The notes beneath the pieces are model-generated. The model did not search any database. It saw only the letters and a list, made by a program, of their open reading frames with translations, and was not told the origin of the DNA. This document shows positions 1 to 14,159 of a DNA stretch of 64,000 nt, in pieces. Where the stretch lies: the NCBI GenBank assembly GCA_958450365.1, contig CAUEEP010000422.1, positions 186,001-250,000 of the forward strand, read 5' to 3'. The position numbers were made by a program, and so were the translations under genes. Each line of letters opens with the position of its first letter. The stretch's first letter is position 1. Origin of the DNA: Mesorhabditis belari (Eukaryota > Nematoda > Chromadorea > Rhabditida > Rhabditidae).

Positions 1-2370
<2,370 letters not shown>

Positions 2371-2680
2371 CTCAGCAGCTTTGTTTCCTTTAGAATATAT
2401 ATCAAAATCTAAAAAAAAGGTTGAAATTGAAAGTTTGAAAGAATCATAAGAAAAGTTTGAAGAAAAAGGAAAAATTTTTTGAAATTTCAAATGATTGGGT
2501 ATTTGAATTGGGTTAATTGTTAATCAATTATTAAATAATTCGGTTTAAAGCTACGATTTTCAAGGCTTTAGGGCTTGGAAAACAGAAGAATTCTCTAAAT
2601 TCTCTAAATTCTCTATTTTTTTGCATTTTTGAAGAGCCTTGAAGAGAATTTGAGGAATTTGTATTACGTAATGTGCATAT

Positions 2681-2696
2681 GTCTGTCCGTCTGTCC

Positions 2697-2746
<50 letters not shown>

Positions 2747-2827
2747 ATGTCTGTCTGTCTGTCCGTCTGTCCGTCTGTCTGTCTGTCTGTCTGTATGTCT
2801 GTCTGTATGTCTGTCTGTATGTCTGTG
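2681..2827. repeat. (CTGT)n microsatellite
   Basis: Tetranucleotide array with a few CCGT and ATGT variants. A related TCTG/TTTG array lies at 43705-43870 in an arl-13 intron. Confidence 0.95.
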
Positions 2828-2918
2828 AGCAGATTTATATAATTTTTAGTTTGTTAGGCTTAGAATTCTATGTACTTTGTATCTCTTACTTCATTTTTTA
2901 AAAAATGCAAAAGTGAAA

Positions 2919-3178
2919 GCACGACCGGGAGTCGAACCGCGATCGTGTGGGTTCCAGACCAGCTCCCTACCGACTGCACCACGGCGACTAAAAGTCCACG
3001 AGAAAAAAATCCTACAAAGTTCCGCCTAGCCGCCTTGGGGGAGTCGTCGTTTGCGACCCGGGAGGACCGAGTAAGTTTATCTGGCTTTTCCTTGCGGGCT
3101 AAAGGGTAGTGGTCTTGGCGCAGTTGGGAGCAGGGTGGTCTACAGTTCACATGATCCAGGTTCGACTCCCGGCTCAAT
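2919..3178. mobile_element. Facing pair of tRNA-like ends with a 120 bp core (element 1)
   Basis: The left end (2919-2988) read on the minus strand has a tRNA-like 5' half (GCCGTGGTGCAGTCGGTAGG) and a T-arm GGTTCGACTCCC. The right end (3109-3178), on the plus strand, has GTCTTGGCGCAGTTGGGAGC and a T-arm GGTTCGACTCCC. Both carry A-box-like and B-box-like words of internal RNA polymerase III promoters, transcribing toward the outside. Neither folds into a sound cloverleaf by eye. The core holds no ORF of note. The same arrangement is seen at 43956-44235. Confidence 0.65.
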
Positions 3179-3572
3179 ACTAGAAATTTTGTTTTTTTCT
3201 AATTTTGACTACAAAACATTCAGAGAGAAAAAAGCAACTGGTATCGGATAATTTAAGGCTTTAAAACTAGAGAGAAGATGGTTATAAATGCTTATAATGC
3301 TTATCAAGCTTATAAATGATTGTGAAATGGAGAGAAATGGAGAGAAATGGACAGAAATGAGAGCTTTCCTTTCCATCTTCGATTTTCAATTCTTTTCTCT
3401 TTTCTTTTTCGATTTCTTATTGAAAAAGAGAAGAAATCCATCAGTGCTCTTTTTCGATAAAAACCGGGCTTTTGTCTTGATATTTCTCATAGATAGCTAA
3501 TGAAGAAATCGATCAAGAACTTTGATCAGGATCCCGGATCGTTTGGGATCGAATCAGGGTATTCAGACAAAT

Positions 3573-5215
3573 TATTTAACAATATTTAACAATATTTAAC
3601 AATATTTAACAATATTTAACAAGATTTATCAATATTTAACAATATTTATCAATATTTATCCAAATTTATCCAAATTTATCAAAAATTTAACCCTATTTTT
3701 GATCTATTTAAGGGTCGATTAAAAGCTAAATAATTAAAAGCTAAAGAAAAATACTTGCGAACTTTGAGAATCGGATTAGCCGGCTCAATTACCCAGGATT
3801 AAGATTGCCTGGAGTGATGTGGAGAAATGAGTCGCCTTGCTCAGCTTTGGAAAGAGATTAAAACCGGGTTTAGTTACTCAATCTGGTCCAATTACCCGAT
3901 CAAAGCCTGATGGATCAAAGCCTGGATCAAAGCCTGGATCTAAGCCTGGATCTAAGCCTGGATCTAAGCCTGGATCAAAGCCTGGATCAAAGCCTGGATC
4001 TAAGCCTGGATCTAAGCCTGGATCTAAGCCTGGATCAAAGCCTGGATCAAAGCCTGGATCTAAGCCTGGATCTAAGCCTGGATCTAAGCCTGGATCAAAG
4101 CCTGGATCAAAGCCTGGATCTAAGCCTGGATCTAAGCCTGGATCTAAGCCTGGATCAAAGCCTGGATCAAAGCCAACCCAGCTTCGATGGAATCCTTATG
4201 GACTTTCAGCTTAACATTCTTGATTCAATTACCCAACTTAGATCGATGATAGAGTTCTTCTAGACTTTAAGAATTGAAGAATTAAAGCCCGATTCAATTA
4301 CGCATGATTTGGGGATTGATTCAAATCGATCCCCAATGGATCAAATCAGATGGATCAATGCCGGATCGATCAAATCAATCGCCAAAACGATTTCAATCGT
4401 CAAAGCCTAGCCTGGTTCAATGCTTAGGTTCAATTCTTTGGTTCAATGCTTTGGTTCAATGCTTAGGTTCAATGCTTTGGTTCAATGCTTAGGTTCAATG
4501 CTTTGGTTCAATTCTTTGGTTCAATGCTTAGGTTCAATTCAATCGATGATCCGGTTCAATAACTCAAAAGAAAGAGCTCAAAAGTGTTCAAAAGTGTGAA
4601 AAGTTCAAACATTGAAGCTTTCGAAAATCTTTCCCAATTCTCTTTTCTTCAAAATCCTTTCATTAACGTAAACAAATCTCTTTCAATTTTTGAGTTTTAG
4701 GGAAAGAGGGAAAGATTTTGAGTCAGGAAGATGGATTTGAATGATTGATTTGAATGATTTGAATGATTTGAATGATTGATTTGAATGATTTGAATGATTG
4801 ATTTGAATGATTGATTTGAATGATTGATTTGAATGATTTGAATGATTTGAATGATTGATTTGAATGATTAGAATGATTTGAATTATTGATTTGAATGATT
4901 GATTTGAATGATTGATTTGAATGATTTGAATGATTTGAATGATTGATTTGAATGATTAGAATGATTTGAATTATTGATTTGAATGATTGATTTGAATGAT
5001 TGATTTGAATGATTTGAATGATTTGAATGATTGATTTGAATGATTTAAATGATTTGAATGATTTGAATGATTTGAATGATTTGAATGATTGATTTGAATG
5101 ATTTGAATGATTTGAATGATTGATTTGAATGATTTGAATGATTTGAATGATTGATTTAAATGATTTGAATGATTTGAATGATTTGAATGATTGATTTGAA
5201 TGATTCAAACGATTC
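3573..5215. repeat. Cluster of four minisatellites
   Basis: 3573-3690: AATATTTAAC/AATATTTATC decamers. 3899-4175: 12 bp unit GGATCTAAGCCT or GGATCAAAGCCT in a regular pattern of two and three. 4415-4535: 13 bp unit GGTTCAATGCTTA. 4737-5215: 9 and 13 bp units ATGATTTGA and ATGATTGATTTGA. Long ORFs across these arrays follow from the unit length and are not genes. Nothing else is recognisable between 3180 and 3573. Confidence 0.9.
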
Positions 5216-5504
5216 AAACGATTCAAACTATCTAAATCATTTAAACGATCTAAATCATTTAAACAATCTAAATCTAAATAAAACTCTTTTAAAGCTCTCT
5301 TTTAATTCAATTTTCTATAATTAATAAAAAAAATCTAAAAATCAACTAAAGATCAGAAAACAGAGAGCTTTTAGGGTTAAAGGAAAAAAAAAATCAAAAA
5401 TGCATTGTGTCTAGAGCTTTTTTTGGAGGTCAAAAAGACTAGAAAAAGAAAGAAAATAAAAGAAGCTAAAGAAAAAAGGGTACTTGTCGGTTTAATATTG
5501 ACAA

Positions 5505-6010
5505 AGATGAAGCAGCATCCCCCCTCACAAGTTGTCAGCTTCTTGCTTACGCAAGAACTTCTTGGTTATCGATTTTCAGTGATCGATTGATCGATTGAAG
5601 ACTTCAGGAGATCGACTATAGCTTTAGACGATCGACTAGAGCTTCAGACGATCGACTAGAGCTTTAGACGATCGACTAGATCTTTAGAGGATCGACTAGA
5701 GCTTCAGACGATCGACTAGAGCTTTAGAGGATCGACTAGAGCTTCAGACGATCGACTAGAGCTTTAGACGATCGACTAGAGCTTCAGACGATCCACTGAT
5801 CACTTCTGAACTTCTGAACTTCCTCTACTTCACTGAACATCACCCCTCACAAGTTGTCAGCTTCTTGCTTACGCATTTACAGAGAAAGCTTTTGAAAACG
5901 CATTCTAAAAGCTACCCAAATCAGCAATTTCCATTGCAGTGAAGTAGCGGAAGTGATCAGTCGATCGTCTGAAGTCGAACGAAAATCGATAACCGAGAAG
6001 ACTCGAATGG
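5505..6010. mobile_element. Foldback element with an internal 20 bp satellite
   Basis: Left arm near 5505-5585 (GAAGCAGCATC, then GGTTATCGATTTTC) faces an inverted right arm near 5945-6020 (GAAAATCGATAACC, then GAGATGCTTC). Between them is a satellite of GATCGACTAGAGCTTCAGAC units (5600-5795). The word CCCCTCACAAGTTGTCAGCT occurs on both sides of the array in direct orientation (about 5521 and 5844). No ORF. Confidence 0.5.
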
Positions 6011-6424
6011 AGATGCTTCACAGAAAGAAAGGAAGTTAAGTGGAAGGAAAGGAAGTTAAGCAGAAAGTACGTTCAATTCAAAAATCAAAACCCTCAACAA
6101 AGGTAAATTTCAATTGAATCCTAAGAAAGTCTTAAGAAAAGAAGTCAAATCGAAATTTGAATTGTAGAATTGTAGAATTGCATGCGAAATTTTGAAAGAA
6201 TATCAATGAAAAGGGAATTTTTTGGGTTGAAAGACTGGACAACTATTGACTTTCGAGAGAGAGAGAGAAGGGAAAAGAAAGGGAAAGGAAAGGGAAAAGA
6301 AAGGGAAAAGAAAGGGAAAAGGAAACGAGAGAAAGCTGAATTTTGGGTTGGAGATCCCCTGGAGACTTCCATTTGATAGATTTGATGATGTAAAGAATGA
6401 CGGGCATCAAAGCTAGTATATCTT

Positions 6425-7195
6425 GAAAGGCAAATAAAAGCTGTGATTTGGTGGGTACTGTGGAAGCTGGTGGATAAGATCTGGAGATCTGTAGGAGATC
6501 TGTAGAAGATCTGGAGGTCTGTAGGAGATCTGTAGGAGATCTGGAGGGTTGCAGGCTTAGAATGAAGCCTGTAGGTTTTAGGAGGTTGTAAGGATTGCTG
6601 TAGCTAGATTGCTGTAGCTAGATTCCTGTAGCTAGCTTCCTGTAGCTAGATTCCTGTAGCCAGATTCCTGTAGCTAGATTCCTGTAGCTGCTTCCTGGAG
6701 CTACTATTACTGAAAGAGTAAGCTGGACAAGGTAGAAAGAAAATCTATAGGGTTACTGTAGATCTAAAGATTCGTTTGCTCTAGCTCAGGTGTCAGACCT
6801 TGGGCTACCTTTCCTGAGACTTACTGTAGCTCCTACCGTAGAGGCTATTGTTACTTTAAGAACTGTCCCCTATTATAGGAACCTGTGGGAATCTATAGGA
6901 ATCTGTAGGAACCTGTAGGTCCCTATAGGAATCTGTAGGAACATATAGGAATCTGTAGGAACCTATAGGAACCTCTAGGAACCTATAGGAACCTCTAGGA
7001 ACCTGTAGGCACCTCTAGGAACCTGTAGGCACCTCTAGGAACCTATAGGAACCTCTAGGAACCTATAGGAACCTCTAGGAACCTATGGGAACCTCTAGGA
7101 ACCTCTAGGAACCTCTAGGAACCTCTAGGAACCTATAGGAACTTCTAGGAACCTCTAGGAGCCTCTAGGAACCTATAGAAAGATTCCTCTAGCTT
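6425..7195. repeat. Minisatellite cluster (TGTAGG, TGTAGCTAGATTCC and AGGAACCTCT units)
   Basis: 6475-6545: AGATCTGTAGG units. 6590-6700: TGTAGCTAGATTCC units. 6870-7180: decamers of AGGAACCTCT, AGGAACCTAT and AGGAACCTGT. The sequence at 6110-6425 before it contains only a short GGGAAA array and nothing recognisable. Confidence 0.9.
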
Positions 7196-7489
7196 TCATC
7201 TGCTTTCATCTGCTTTCATCTGCTTTCCCAAGACTCAACATAAAGCGTCAAAAGATTGCTCTCCAAAGAAAACTCTCTTTTTCAAAAAGAAACAAAAGAT
7301 TTCAAAAGAATGAGTAATTTGTGCTCGGTTATTCGAAAAGAAGAACAGAAGAACACCTTAAGAAATAGAAATTGAATCAAAAAAAGAGACAAATAAATGG
7401 CTTAAAGCAAAATAAACATACAATGGAATTCAGCGACCAATAAATCCGCTTTTGAATCGTAAATCGAGGCGACGGGGATGATAAAAATT

Positions 7490-8350
7490 GGAAGAAAAAG
7501 GGAAAGAGAGAAAAAAAGGAAGAGAAAGGAGGAAAAAGGAAGAGAAAGGAAGAGAAAGGAAGAGAAAGGAAGAAAGAGGAAGAGAAGGGAAGAGAAAGGG
7601 GTCCCTGCTGACCCTAAGCTTTCAAAAGATATATAGAAACTAAAATTTAAGTGATAAATCCTTACTTTCAAACTATACAAATCTGAGTGTCACTTGAAGA
7701 ATAATTGTAGGATTAGTGCTATGAGAAAGATACTTAAAACAGTTAGATGTGAATCAGGACAGAAGAGAATCAGAAGAGAATTAGAAGAGAATTAGAACAG
7801 AAGCAGAACAGAATCAGAATCAGTATCAGAATCAGAAGTAGAACAGAAGTAGAACAGAAGCAGAACAGAATTAGAATCAGAATAGAAGTAGAATAGTATC
7901 AGAATCAGAATCAGTATCAGAACAGAATCAGAATCAGAACAGAACCAGTATCAGAATCAGAACAGAAGCAGAACAGTATCAGAATAGAAGCAGAACAGTA
8001 TCAGAGTCAGAAACAAAATCAGAATTAGAATCAGAATCAGTATCAGAATCAGAAGTAGAACAGAAGTAGAACAGAAGCAGAACAGAAGCAGAACAGAATT
8101 AGAATCAGAATAGAAGTAGAATAGTATCAGAATCAGTATCAGAACAGAATCAGAATCAGAACAGAAGCAGAACAGTATCAGAACAGTATCAGAATAGAAG
8201 CAGAACAGTATCAGAGTCAGAAACAAAATCAGTATCAGAATCAGAAGCAGAACAGTATCAGAACTGAACCAGAACAGAAGCAAAATCAGGATCAGAATCA
8301 GTACAGAAGCAAAATCAGTATCAGAATCAGAACAGAATCAGAATTAGAAC
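7490..8350. repeat. AG-rich array and CAGAAT hexamer array
   Basis: 7490-7605 is a GGAAGAGAAA array. 7745-8350 is a degenerate hexamer array (CAGAAT, CAGAAC, CAGTAT, AGAAGT) with an internal duplication: the block at about 7805-7990 is repeated at about 8032-8215. Confidence 0.9.
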
Positions 8351-8469
8351 AAACGAAAAGTTTTTTAAGTTCACTACTTTCATTATCGATGATTATCGAT
8401 CAAAAGGCTAGAATCGTTAAGTTAATGTAGTGAAGAAAGAGAGAAAGCTGTGTTTGATACAAAATGAGA

Positions 8470-9130
8470 TAGGAAAAGAGAACTGGAGAAGTGGAAGAGG
8501 AGAGGAGAGGAAAGAGGAGAGGAGTGGAAAGAGGAGAGGAGAGGAAAGAGGAGAGGAGAGGAAAGGGGAGAGGAGAGGAAAGAGGAGTGGAAAGAGGAGA
8601 GGAAAGGTGAGATGAAAGGGATGCTTCCGCGTGCGCCTCTCTCCTATCCAATGTCCTGTACAGAGAAAAGTCCGGTTGCGGCATCTTTCTCCAGTCCTTT
8701 CCAAACCTCGATGAGATATTGACACAGCTTACATCTTTCCCCGCCTAATGACCAGAATTTATTGCTATAATGACTAGATCAATCGTTAAATAAAGGATTT
8801 CAATTTGAATGAATGAGAAAGAGAATTAAGTAGAGAAAACAGAAAAACAGAAAAACAGAAATTAAACGAAAAAGAGAAATTTTCGGTTAATTAAGGTAGA
8901 GCCATGTACGAGACGCCATTCTTTCCTACGTCAATGGTAGGTACAAGTGGATGCAAAGGATACTGTAGCCAGCTATAGCCATAGTCTGTAGCCATAGCAT
9001 GTAGCCGGCTATAGCCATGGCCTGTAGCCGGCTATAGCCATAGTCTGTAGCCATACTGTAGCCATAGTCTGTAGCCCTGTAGCCATAGCCTGTAGCCAGC
9101 TATAGCCATAGCCTGTAGCCGGCTGAAGCT
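8470..9130. repeat. GGAGA array and TAGCC array flanking an exon-like island
   Basis: 8480-8610: GAGGAGAGGAAA units. 8963-9125: TAGCCATAG(C/T)CTG and CCGGCTATAGCCA units. Between them lies the exon-like island at 8662-8744 and an AT-rich stretch. 9130-9480 holds only AT-rich sequence with a short coding-like frame on the minus strand (about 9255-9400), too weak to call. Confidence 0.85.
8662..8744 (-). CDS. Isolated exon with a saposin-like CxxC segment
   Basis: Minus-strand exon with a CATTAG acceptor at 8745-8746 and a GTACAG donor at 8660-8661, entered in phase 1 and left in phase 0. It encodes GERCKLCQYLIEVWKGLEKD then AATGLFS. The CxxC followed by an amphipathic helix resembles the start of a saposin B-type domain, in which such cysteines pair with a later C-terminal pair. 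The partner exons were not found in the surrounding repeats, so the gene (or gene relic) is incomplete as seen. Lysosomal or secreted lipid-binding function would be typical of the family but is only suggested here. Confidence 0.4.
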
Positions 9131-9499
9131 CTTTAAAGTCTCAATATGCAAATGATTAGAGCACTATAATGCACAGGATACTAGAATTTGATTTTTTTCA
9201 GAAAAATTGTGTCTTTACAGTAATTCACTTTACAGTGTGTCAAAAATTCAAATTTTCTATAGAACTAGAAAGATTGGAAATGCGAATTTTGATTCGAAAA
9301 TTTCCTTTAATCTCTTCTCCAAAAGATTGTTTGCATTTTGGATCGTTTTTAGTGGTTTCGTTTTGAAAATCGCTTTTAAAAAGATGAACATTACAGCGCT
9401 AGGGAAAAGCTTTTAACACTTTTTATTGAATTCTTTATCAAATTAATGAAATTGAAGCAATGAGCAATTAAATTTAATTAATTAAACCGGCTGAGGGGG

Positions 9500-9765
9500 T
9501 TTTAAGCAGGAGAAGGAAGAAAAGAAGGAAGGGAGAAAAGAAGGAAGGAAGAAAAGAAGGAAGAAAGAAAAGAAGGAAGAAAAGAAGGAAGAAAGGGAGG
9601 AAGAAAGGGAGGAAGAAAAGAAGGAAGAAAGGAAGAAAAGAAGGAAGAAAGGAAGGAAGAAAAGAAGGAAGAAAGGAAGAAAAGAAGGAAGAAAAGAAGG
9701 AAGAAAGGGAGGAAGAAAGGAAGGAAGAAAGGAAGGAAGAAAGGAAGGAAGGAAGCAAGAGAATA
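9500..9765. repeat. GGAAGAAA microsatellite
   Basis: Purine array of GGAAGAAA, GGAAGGAA and AAAGGGA units, with the same right flank as the array at 1143-1500. Confidence 0.9.
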
Positions 9766-9878
9766 GGCTTTAAGGAACATGAAAATATATTCATTAGATA
9801 GTCAGCAATCAAAGTAATTGAACCATTCTTGAACTAACAAAAATTTTCTTAGATTCAAACAAAATACGATAAATACTC

Positions 9879-10130
9879 TAATAGTACCCCAGCCCCGTAA
9901 TGACGGTGCGGAGTGTTGCGTAGTCTAGCTTTAAACGAGTTTTTTTCGACACTGTTCTATGCTACAATGCGCACTTAAATATCAAAAAATAGCCCTGAAT
10001 CTCAGCGATTTTTCGATACCAAAGACGCTTTTTTTTGAAAGTACGGGCGCTTTGAAAAAAAATGAAATACTAAAAAACCTTTGCGACTACGCGACTGTAC
10101 GAGGGAGGTGGGGTACTATTACTGTATTTA
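9879..10130. mobile_element. MITE family A, complete copy
   Basis: About 250 bp with inverted ends AATAGTACCCCA and TGGGGTACTATT. Internal words include TGACGGTGCGG, CTAGCTTTAAACGAG and TTTTCGATACCAAAGACGC. No coding capacity. Partner copies: 17826-18063 (opposite orientation) and an end fragment at 1745-1797. Confidence 0.7.
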
Positions 10131-10244
10131 CGGTCGGTAATTTAAGGCCTTGCTTTTAAATAATCGCGCGGATCAACTTGGGAAGGGTGTTTAGTAGTTT
10201 CTATATGAAATAAAACCGAAATCGAGGCAATGAGCAATTAACTT

Positions 10245-10760
10245 TAAACTTGGGTAATTAAACCGGCAGACTCGGGTGTCCGACGCCATCTACCCCAGCG
10301 CCGTGTGCCAGACGCCGTTTTTTCTTACGAGCGACGACAAGGGTACGCACAGAGAACGCACAAAGTTTCCCACCTAATGAGCCGTTTGCCAGAGGCTGTT
10401 TATTCCTAACAGCGACGACAAGAGTACGCACACTTGCGTAGTGAAAAAGGACCTATCGCCCTTTCCACAAGCGTTTACCCAGAGCCGTATGCCAGATGCC
10501 GTTTTATGAGCGACGTAAAGAGTACGTAGACTTGGGTAATTAAACCGAGTCAGGGTGGCTTTTCGGTCACTTCTACCGGGGCCGTGTGCCAGACGCCGTT
10601 TTTTCTTATGAGCGACGACAAGGGTACGCACAGAGAACGCACAAAAATGACTAACTAACTTCAACCCCAATTTTACCCCACAAAACTCAGCTTTCCCCTG
10701 ATAAACCTAATATTTATTTGATAGAGTTTTTCAAGGAGAATCGATTGCAAAAAGAATTAG
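10245..10760. repeat. Dispersed repeat of about 100 bp units, copy 2
   Basis: Three or more variants of the unit seen at 1893-2160, with the same downstream flank. One internal stretch (about 10370-10490) is diverged. No gene seen. Confidence 0.75.
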
Positions 10761-11029
10761 CTTGATTCGTTGAAAATTGACGATTTTACGGCAATTTAAT
10801 GAAACGATAGCGGTTTATTAAAGAAAATGGTGCTAGAAAAGATTTCTTTCTATTTTTAAAGCATAAATAAGAAAGAAATCTAGATAAAAGATTAATTTGC
10901 GGTCAAAAAAATCAGGTTTAAACTGGACAGTTATCGAAAATCGAAACTTTAGTGAAAAGGTGAATTTTTTTGGTTTTATGACTCATTTTTTGAAGTAAAA
11001 AGGCAAAAAAGGTGAAAGAAAAGGTGATT

Positions 11030-11700
11030 TTTTTGGTAAATATATTGAAAACTTTGCAAATAGTTGTAGAAAGTTTATCAAATGATGTGTTTGATATGGG
11101 AAAAAGAGAGAAATAATGTGATCAAATGGACTCAACACCTTTTGAGTCGTCAGAAACGAGTCGTCAAGCTTTGAAAGCCTATAACTTTGTTTAGAGCTAA
11201 CACTATTCGTATCTTTTTATATCATTGAATAGAGGAGATTTTAGGCTTTCGAATGATATTAAAAAGAGTTTAATTGGATAATCCAGTCCAGAAAAATCAG
11301 CCGACAAAGTATCGAGTTGGGAAAAAGAGAGAAATAATGGGTTCAAATGGACTCAACACCTTTTGAAGCCCCATAACTTTGTTTAAAGCTAACATTATTT
11401 AGATCTTTTTATATCATTAGATAGAGAACATTTCAGGCTTTCGAATGACATTAAATACAGATTGATTGGATAATCCAATCCAGAAAAATCAAAGCCAACT
11501 CTGACCGATCCAACTCTCAGCAAATCTCTAAGATCCCAACTTTGTCGGCTGATTTTCTTGGACTCAATTATCCAATTAAACTCTTTTTGGTATCATTCGA
11601 AAGCCTGAAATGTTCTCTATTTAATGGTATAAAAAGATATGAATAATATTATTTGTGAACAAAGTTATAGGCTTTCAAAGCTATGTCGTCCGGACGTCCG
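11030..11700. repeat. Two direct and one inverted copy of a repeat of about 180 bp
   Basis: Copies begin near CATAACTTTGTTTAGAGCTA and CATAACTTTGTTTAAAGCTA (plus strand), and a third reads in reverse (GAACAAAGTTATAGGC near its end). The core AATGATATTAAAAAGAGTTT then AATTGGATAATCCA is also found in the palindromic family inside the galaxin-like gene, so the families are probably related. The stretch 11700-12030 shows nothing recognisable. Confidence 0.7.
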
Positions 11701-12029
11701 GATGACGTCATTCAAAGTGATTTCAGTCAGCTGTCAGCTCTTATATTCAAATCTTTTATGCACAATAACTCAGCCAGATCTTCTGAAAACCCGACAAGAG
11801 CCTTAGATTCTTTTTGAACAAGCTACTTTAATTGAAAAGAGGCTGCGAGAGAAATTGGCTCAGTTTAGAGAAGAAGCTGAGAAATATTTTTGTCCTTTAC
11901 AAGACAAGGGTTAGACAATGACCTTCAGCAGAGAAGAAATGACAAATCAATGGATTCTCTAGATCAGAACTCAATATAATCAACAAATCAAGTATATAAA
12001 AACAGAAAAACAACCAATAATCTAGTTGG

Positions 12030-12430
12030 GATTGGAATTGATCTGTGATTGAAGCTCTAGACTAAGAAACAAAGCTCTTAGCCAAAGAAACAAAGCTCTT
12101 AGCCAGTCAACTATGGCAGCAGCTTTGGCAGCTATGGCAGCAGCCAGGCAAGAAAGAAAAAAATCGATTTAAGAGAAAAAGAACCAAAATTTCAGCTGAC
12201 GGGATTGAACTTGACCTGTGATTGAAGCTCTCGACTAAGAAACAAAGCTCTTAGCCAGTCGGCCATAGTGGCAGTCATAAGAAATATAAGAAAAATATAT
12301 AAGAAAAGCCGATATATAAGAAAAAGAACCAAAATTTCAGCTGACGGGATTGAACCCTTGACCTTGAGACTGAAGCCCCGACTAAGAAACAAAGCTCTTA
12401 GCCAGTCGGCCATGGAGGCGAATGGAGCTA
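12030..12430 (-). pseudogene. Three tandem tRNA-like sequences, minus strand
   Basis: Three decaying copies at about 12030-12110, 12190-12275 and 12335-12420, separated by short AT-rich spacers. The best copy reads GGCCGACTGGCTAAGAGC, TTGTTTCTTAGTCGG, a long variable region, then GGTTCAATCCC. The long variable arm suggests a Leu/Ser-type or nematode V-arm tRNA ancestor. The same core (GGCCGACTGGCTAAGTGC, CTCTTAGTCG, GGTTCAAACCC) recurs at 36483-36550. The copies look like a tRNA-derived repeat rather than working genes. Confidence 0.5.
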
Positions 12431-12545
12431 GGGGGAAAAAGCGGCTTAAAGACTGGACAACCGTGAAAACTCGTGGCTGATACAATTATAGATTTACCGC
12501 CTAAATGCTGGTTTTTCGGGTTTTGGGGATAGTCAGCCTTTATCC

Positions 12546-12615
12546 TCGTGGAGTAGTGGATAGCGCGTCAGTCTATCGCTTATACGATCCTGGTTCAACC
12601 TTCCCGTGCCACTCG
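12546..12615 (+). pseudogene. tRNA-like sequence
   Basis: CCTCGTGGAGTAGTGGATAG resembles an A-box region, and CCTGGTTCAACCTTCC resembles a T-arm with an insertion. The acceptor ends do not pair convincingly. Probably a degenerate tRNA copy. Confidence 0.35.
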
Positions 12616-12792
12616 AAAGGTGCTTTTTTGTTAAAAATCGAAAAGCACATGGAATTTCCTATTTCAATAGCTATTTATGCAATAGCTAGCTATTTAAAAT
12701 CATTGCAAACGGTTGTTTAGAGGTAGAGGAATAGCTAGGAATAGATTATTAATCTCTTTATCTATCGTGAAAATCATTTTAAATCATTTTTA

Positions 12793-13321
12793 TTAGGTTG
12801 ATGCAAAAGTCTTTTTCATTTTTTTCGTACTTCTTTTGAAAAATAACAAAGTCATCAATTAAACTATGGTTTACTCTAAATGAAAAGTGTTTATTGTTGA
12901 ATTTCCCATCTTTTTAAGTCAATTTGGGTTCACTTTCAAGCAAATTCGAGAGTGATAAACGGGTTTTTCATAAAAATCGATAAAAACCTATAAAATAAAG
13001 AAATTGGCTGAATCAATTTCTCTGAAAATCTGCAAAAAAATATCGAACTTTTTGTGCTCTATCTTTTATTTATTAACATCAAGATTGGTTTCCTTAGCTA
13101 AAGCGTCTAAAATGCATCATCGAGCCGTCGCCTTTTTTGACTACCCGACTTCGGGCTCTCAAAAAAAATCTAGACATAAGACATTTTAAACTCGTTTTAA
13201 TGTCATTTTGCAGAAAAATAATTGGACTTTCGAATGCAATAAACCGTTGTTCAAATTGGTGCATTTGTTACTTTTTAACGGAAGTACGAAAAAAATGAAA
13301 AAGACTTTTGCATCAACCTAA
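12793..13321. mobile_element. Mariner-type MITE with TA target duplication
   Basis: 529 bp element with inverted ends of about 40 bp starting TTAGGTTGATGCAAAAGTC, flanked by TA on both sides (12791-12792 and 13322-13323). TTAGGT ends and TA duplication are typical of mariner-like transposons. There is no transposase, so it is non-autonomous. Confidence 0.85.
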
Positions 13322-13323
13322 TA

Positions 13324-13835
13324 GATAAACTAGATTCTAGATAAACTAGATTCTAGATAGACTAGATTCTAGATAAGCTAGATTCTAGATAAGCTAGATT
13401 CTAGATAAGCTAGCTTCTAGATAAACTAGCTTCTAGATAGACTAGATTCTAGATAAACTAGATTCTAGATAAGCTAGATTCTAGATAAGCTAGATTCTAG
13501 ATAAGCTAGATTCTAGATAGACTAGATTCTAGATAGACTAGATTCTAGATAAGCTAGATTCTAGATAAGCTAGATTCTAGATAAGCTAGATTCTAGATAA
13601 GCTAGATTCTAGATAAACTAGATTCTAGATAGACTAGATTCTAGATAGACTAGATTCTAGATAAGCTAGATTCTAGATAAGCTAGATTCTAGATAAGCTA
13701 GATTCTAGATAAGCTAGCTTCTAGATAGACTAGATTCTAGATAAACTAGCTTCTAGATAGACTAGATTCTAGATAGACTAGATTCTAGATAAGCTAGATT
13801 CTAGATAGACTAGATAGACTCTAGCCTACTCATCT
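13324..13835. repeat. TCTAGATAAGCTAGAT satellite
   Basis: 16 bp unit TCTAGATAAGCTAGAT with AAACTAGAT, AGACTAGAT and AGCTAGCT variants, starting directly at the TA that borders the mariner-type MITE. The unit is almost self-complementary. Confidence 0.95.
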
Positions 13836-13911
13836 CTGTCATATCAACAATTTCTAGACCATAGCCTTGTCCTAGTCCTAGCTATTCGTTTAGATTTGAG
13901 CTTGTCAAAGC

Positions 13912-14095
13912 TTGACTACCCGACTTCGGGCTCTCAAAAAAAATCTAGACATAACACATTTTAAACTCGTTTTGATGTCATTTTGCAGAAAAATAATTGG
14001 CCTTTCGAATGCAATAAACCGTTGTTCAATTGGTGCATTTGTTACTTTTTAACGGAAGTACGAAAAAAGTGAAAAAGACTTTTGCATCAACCTAA
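13912..14095. mobile_element. Duplicated right third of the mariner-type MITE
   Basis: From TTGACTACCCGACTTCGGGC to the terminal CATCAACCTAA this repeats 13137-13321 with few changes. The satellite at 13324-13835 therefore lies between two copies of the same MITE end. Confidence 0.85.
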
Positions 14096-14159
14096 TAGTT
14101 AATAGGAAAAGAATTTTGATGAAAAAAATCGAAAACTAGAGAACAAAGTCGATTAGGAG

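Noticed and set aside
2870..3177. Two ORFs across 2860-3177
   Set aside because: They run through the paired tRNA-like element and have no gene-like features.
4723..5226. 167-codon ORF of HSNQSFKSFK repeats
   Set aside because: Satellite-driven frame with no other coding sign.
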